A stretch of DNA of 32,883 nucleotides from Pigmentiphaga sp. NML030171 (GTDB lineage Bacteria > Pseudomonadota > Gammaproteobacteria > Burkholderiales > Burkholderiaceae_B), in assembly GCF_002188635.1 (NCBI RefSeq), contig NZ_NINX01000008.1:1-32883 (forward strand). The letters run 5' to 3'. The position numbers and the translations under genes were made by a program. Under the pieces are notes generated by a model. That model was not told the origin of the DNA and ran no database searches. It saw only the letters and a list, made by a program, of their open reading frames with translations. Of this stretch, positions 31,592 through 32,883 are shown piece after piece; the first letter of the stretch is position 1; each line of letters starts with the position of its first letter.

Positions 31592-32720
31592 GGGTGGATG
31601 TCCTGGAAAGTTCAAGGGTTTCTTCGCGCTTCTGCAGCCACCACGCGTAGTTCTGCGGCAGCAGTTCGTGCGGCCGCGCCAGGCCCAGCTCGCGCGCCGC
31701 GTGCGCCGCCCAGTTCGGGTTCCACATCATCTCGCGCGCCAGCGCCACCAGGTCGCAGTCGCCCGCCTGCAGATAGCCTTCGGCCTGCCGCGCCTCACGG
31801 ATCAAGCCCACGGCCATGGTGGGGATGCCCACCTCCTTGCGGATGCGCCGCGCGAACGGCACGTGGTAGCCCGGCACGCGCGGCACCACATGCAGCGTGA
31901 GCGGACCGTCGATCCCGCCCGACGAGCAATCGAACATGTCCACCCCGCGCTCCTTCAGCCGGCCCGCCAGCACGATCGTGTCCTCCAGGCTCCAGATGCC
32001 GCCGCGGCCATCCACGCACGACCCGCGGAAGAACAGCGGCCGGTCGGCCGGCCACGCAGCCCGGACCGCCTCGATCAGCTCCAGGCCGAAGCGCATGCGT
32101 CCTTCGATGTCGCCGCCGTAGCCATCGGTGCGATGGTTGGTGATCGGCGACAGGAACTGCTGGATGATGTAGCCGTGCGCACCGTGTATCTCGCAGATGT
32201 CGAAGCCCGCGTCCAACGAACGCTTGGCCGCATCGACGTGCGCCTGGATCACCGCCCGGATGTCGTCGCGATCCATTTCCTTGGGCACCATCGCCCCTTC
32301 CTTGAACGGAATGGGGCTGGGAGCCAGGCCTGACCAGGGCGGGCGGCCCTGGGCGGCGTCCGCCTCCCCCAGCGGCGAGAAGCCCTCCCACGGCGCCCGC
32401 GTCGCCACCTTGCGGCCTGCATGGCCCAGCTGGATGGCGCTGACCGTACCCTGCTCGCGCAGGAAATCGGTAATGCGGCGCCAGGCCTTGGCCTGTGCAT
32501 CGGTGTAGATGCCCGGGCAGTCGTAGGTCTTGCGCGAGCGCTGGGAGACCGAGGTCTCTTCGCAGAAGACGATGCCGGCGCCGCCCAGCGCGAACTTGCC
32601 CAGGTGCACCAGGTGCCAGTCGGTGGGGCAGCCATCGACCGACTTGTACTGCGACATCGGCGACACGACGATACGGTTGCGTGCCGTCACGCCCCGCAGC
32701 GTCAAGGGTTGGAACAACAT
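31572..32720 (-). CDS. Old-yellow-enzyme family NADH:flavin oxidoreductase (YqjM-like)
   Basis: The 382-residue FMN enzyme has the YqjM/XenA layout: MLFQPLTLRGVTARNRIVVS at the start, DWHLVHLGKFALGGAGIVF, QLGHAGRK, the substrate-anion pair in EIHGAHGY, FLSPITNHRTDGYGG and FRGSC. It reduces activated C=C bonds with NAD(P)H. In YqjM/XenA a cysteine (about residue 25) in PMCxYS tunes the flavin; here it is serine in SPMSQYKS. The start is the ATG at 32720 with weak upstream support. The coding end overlaps the ABC ATPase gene start by 20 bases, so the three genes form one operon. Confidence 0.9.
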   Translation of the reverse strand: MLFQPLTLRGVTARNRIVVSPMSQYKSVDGCPTDWHLVHLGKFALGGAGIVFCEETSVSQRSRKTYDCPGIYTDAQAKAWRRITDFLREQGTVSAIQLGHAGRKVATRAPWEGFSPLGEADAAQGRPPWSGLAPSPIPFKEGAMVPKEMDRDDIRAVIQAHVDAAKRSLDAGFDICEIHGAHGYIIQQFLSPITNHRTDGYGGDIEGRMRFGLELIEAVRAAWPADRPLFFRGSCVDGRGGIWSLEDTIVLAGRLKERGVDMFDCSSGGIDGPLTLHVVPRVPGYHVPFARRIRKEVGIPTMAVGLIREARQAEGYLQAGDCDLVALAREMMWNPNWAAHAARELGLARPHELLPQNYAWWLQKREETLELSRTSTHEQPVS

Positions 32721-32745
32721 CGGAACGTCCGTGTCCGGACCTTGG

Positions 32746-32883
32746 TCAGGAGAAAGGTTTCTGTTGCTGCAGTATGCACGGCTCGTACGACGGGCTACCG
32801 GGATGGATTCCAAGGCTTTCGCACTTGTGCTGGTATTCCTCGGCGCTCCATTCGTCGAGCGTGTCGCACGCGGAGAGCAGTGC
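32746..32883 (-). CDS. Small lipoprotein, 3' part (cut by window edge)
   Basis: The reverse-strand frame enters at the right edge with ALLSACDTLDEWSAEEYQHK and continues with CESLGIHPGSPSYEPC and LQQQKPFS before the TGA at 32746. LLSAC is a lipobox, so the mature protein would start at that cysteine, and the missing part is only the signal peptide. The CxxLGIxPGSPxYxxC pattern recurs in short proteobacterial lipoproteins of unknown role. It lies 25 bases upstream of the oxidoreductase gene on the same strand. Confidence 0.65.
   Translation of the reverse strand, partial: ALLSACDTLDEWSAEEYQHKCESLGIHPGSPSYEPCILQQQKPFS

Noticed and set aside
1-32883. CRISPR arrays, rRNA and tRNA genes
   Set aside because: I saw no regularly spaced repeats and no rRNA- or tRNA-like segments, including at the edges of the foreign segment. 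A tRNA search program would be needed to exclude degenerate tRNA ends.

Overview
The window looks like chromosomal DNA of a high-GC betaproteobacterium, most likely Burkholderiales/Alcaligenaceae (Bordetella or Achromobacter type). The reasons are the Bug-family receptors, the E. coli-like mhp catabolic genes, the DUF883 protein, and the IclR/Lrp/XylR-type regulators. The genus is an inference, because there is no rRNA or tRNA here. Several stretches are visibly lower in GC and carry remnants of mobile DNA.

Left part (1-11.5 kb), accessory. An IS66-family element enters from the left edge and ends at 126; it cuts a reverse-strand gene near its start. Next come a large GHKL-ATPase protein with a C-terminal PD-(D/E)XK-like nuclease (746-2758), an ABC exporter, a GNAT acetyltransferase and a DUF817 membrane protein. 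A rearrangement scar follows, in which an Asp/Glu racemase 3' fragment is fused head-on to a fragment of an Abi_C (abortive infection C-terminus) gene and a tyrosine-integrase tail. A 1152-residue SF1 helicase (7541-10999) stands alone beside this scar. The GHKL-nuclease and the helicase are the best candidates for undescribed defence genes.

Middle part (11.5-20.5 kb). A DmpR/MopR-type sigma-54 activator retains the phenol-pocket and zinc residues I can align from memory, but no phenol hydroxylase is present. It is followed by a DUF883 protein and a lipoprotein amidohydrolase that may carry an internal deletion. A truncated HipA fragment is next, then an mhpFE operon (acetaldehyde dehydrogenase and 4-hydroxy-2-oxovalerate aldolase) with a clear terminator. 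A diguanylate cyclase, an Lrp/AsnC regulator and a membrane protein follow. A second scar joins enoyl-CoA hydratase and Bug-receptor fragments.

Right part (20.5-27.2 kb), aromatic catabolism. mhpBC (extradiol dioxygenase and ring-fission hydrolase) are transcribed leftward. A ring-hydroxylating oxygenase (alpha and beta subunits), a Bug receptor, a zinc alcohol dehydrogenase and an MhpR-like IclR regulator are transcribed rightward. The divergent intergenic region holds a perfect 17-bp palindrome of MhpR-operator type, about 60 bp upstream of the start site predicted for the rightward promoter. Together with mhpFE this makes a near-complete meta-cleavage route. The hydratase (mhpD) and the electron-transfer partners of the oxygenase are not in the window.

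Far right (27.2-32.9 kb). An ECF sigma / anti-sigma / secreted COG4315 operon is followed by a TacAT-type toxin-antitoxin module with its operator inside its own promoter. Then come a leftward operon of an old-yellow-enzyme oxidoreductase with a NitT/TauT-type ABC ATPase and permease (no binding protein), and the 3' end of a small lipoprotein gene cut by the window edge.
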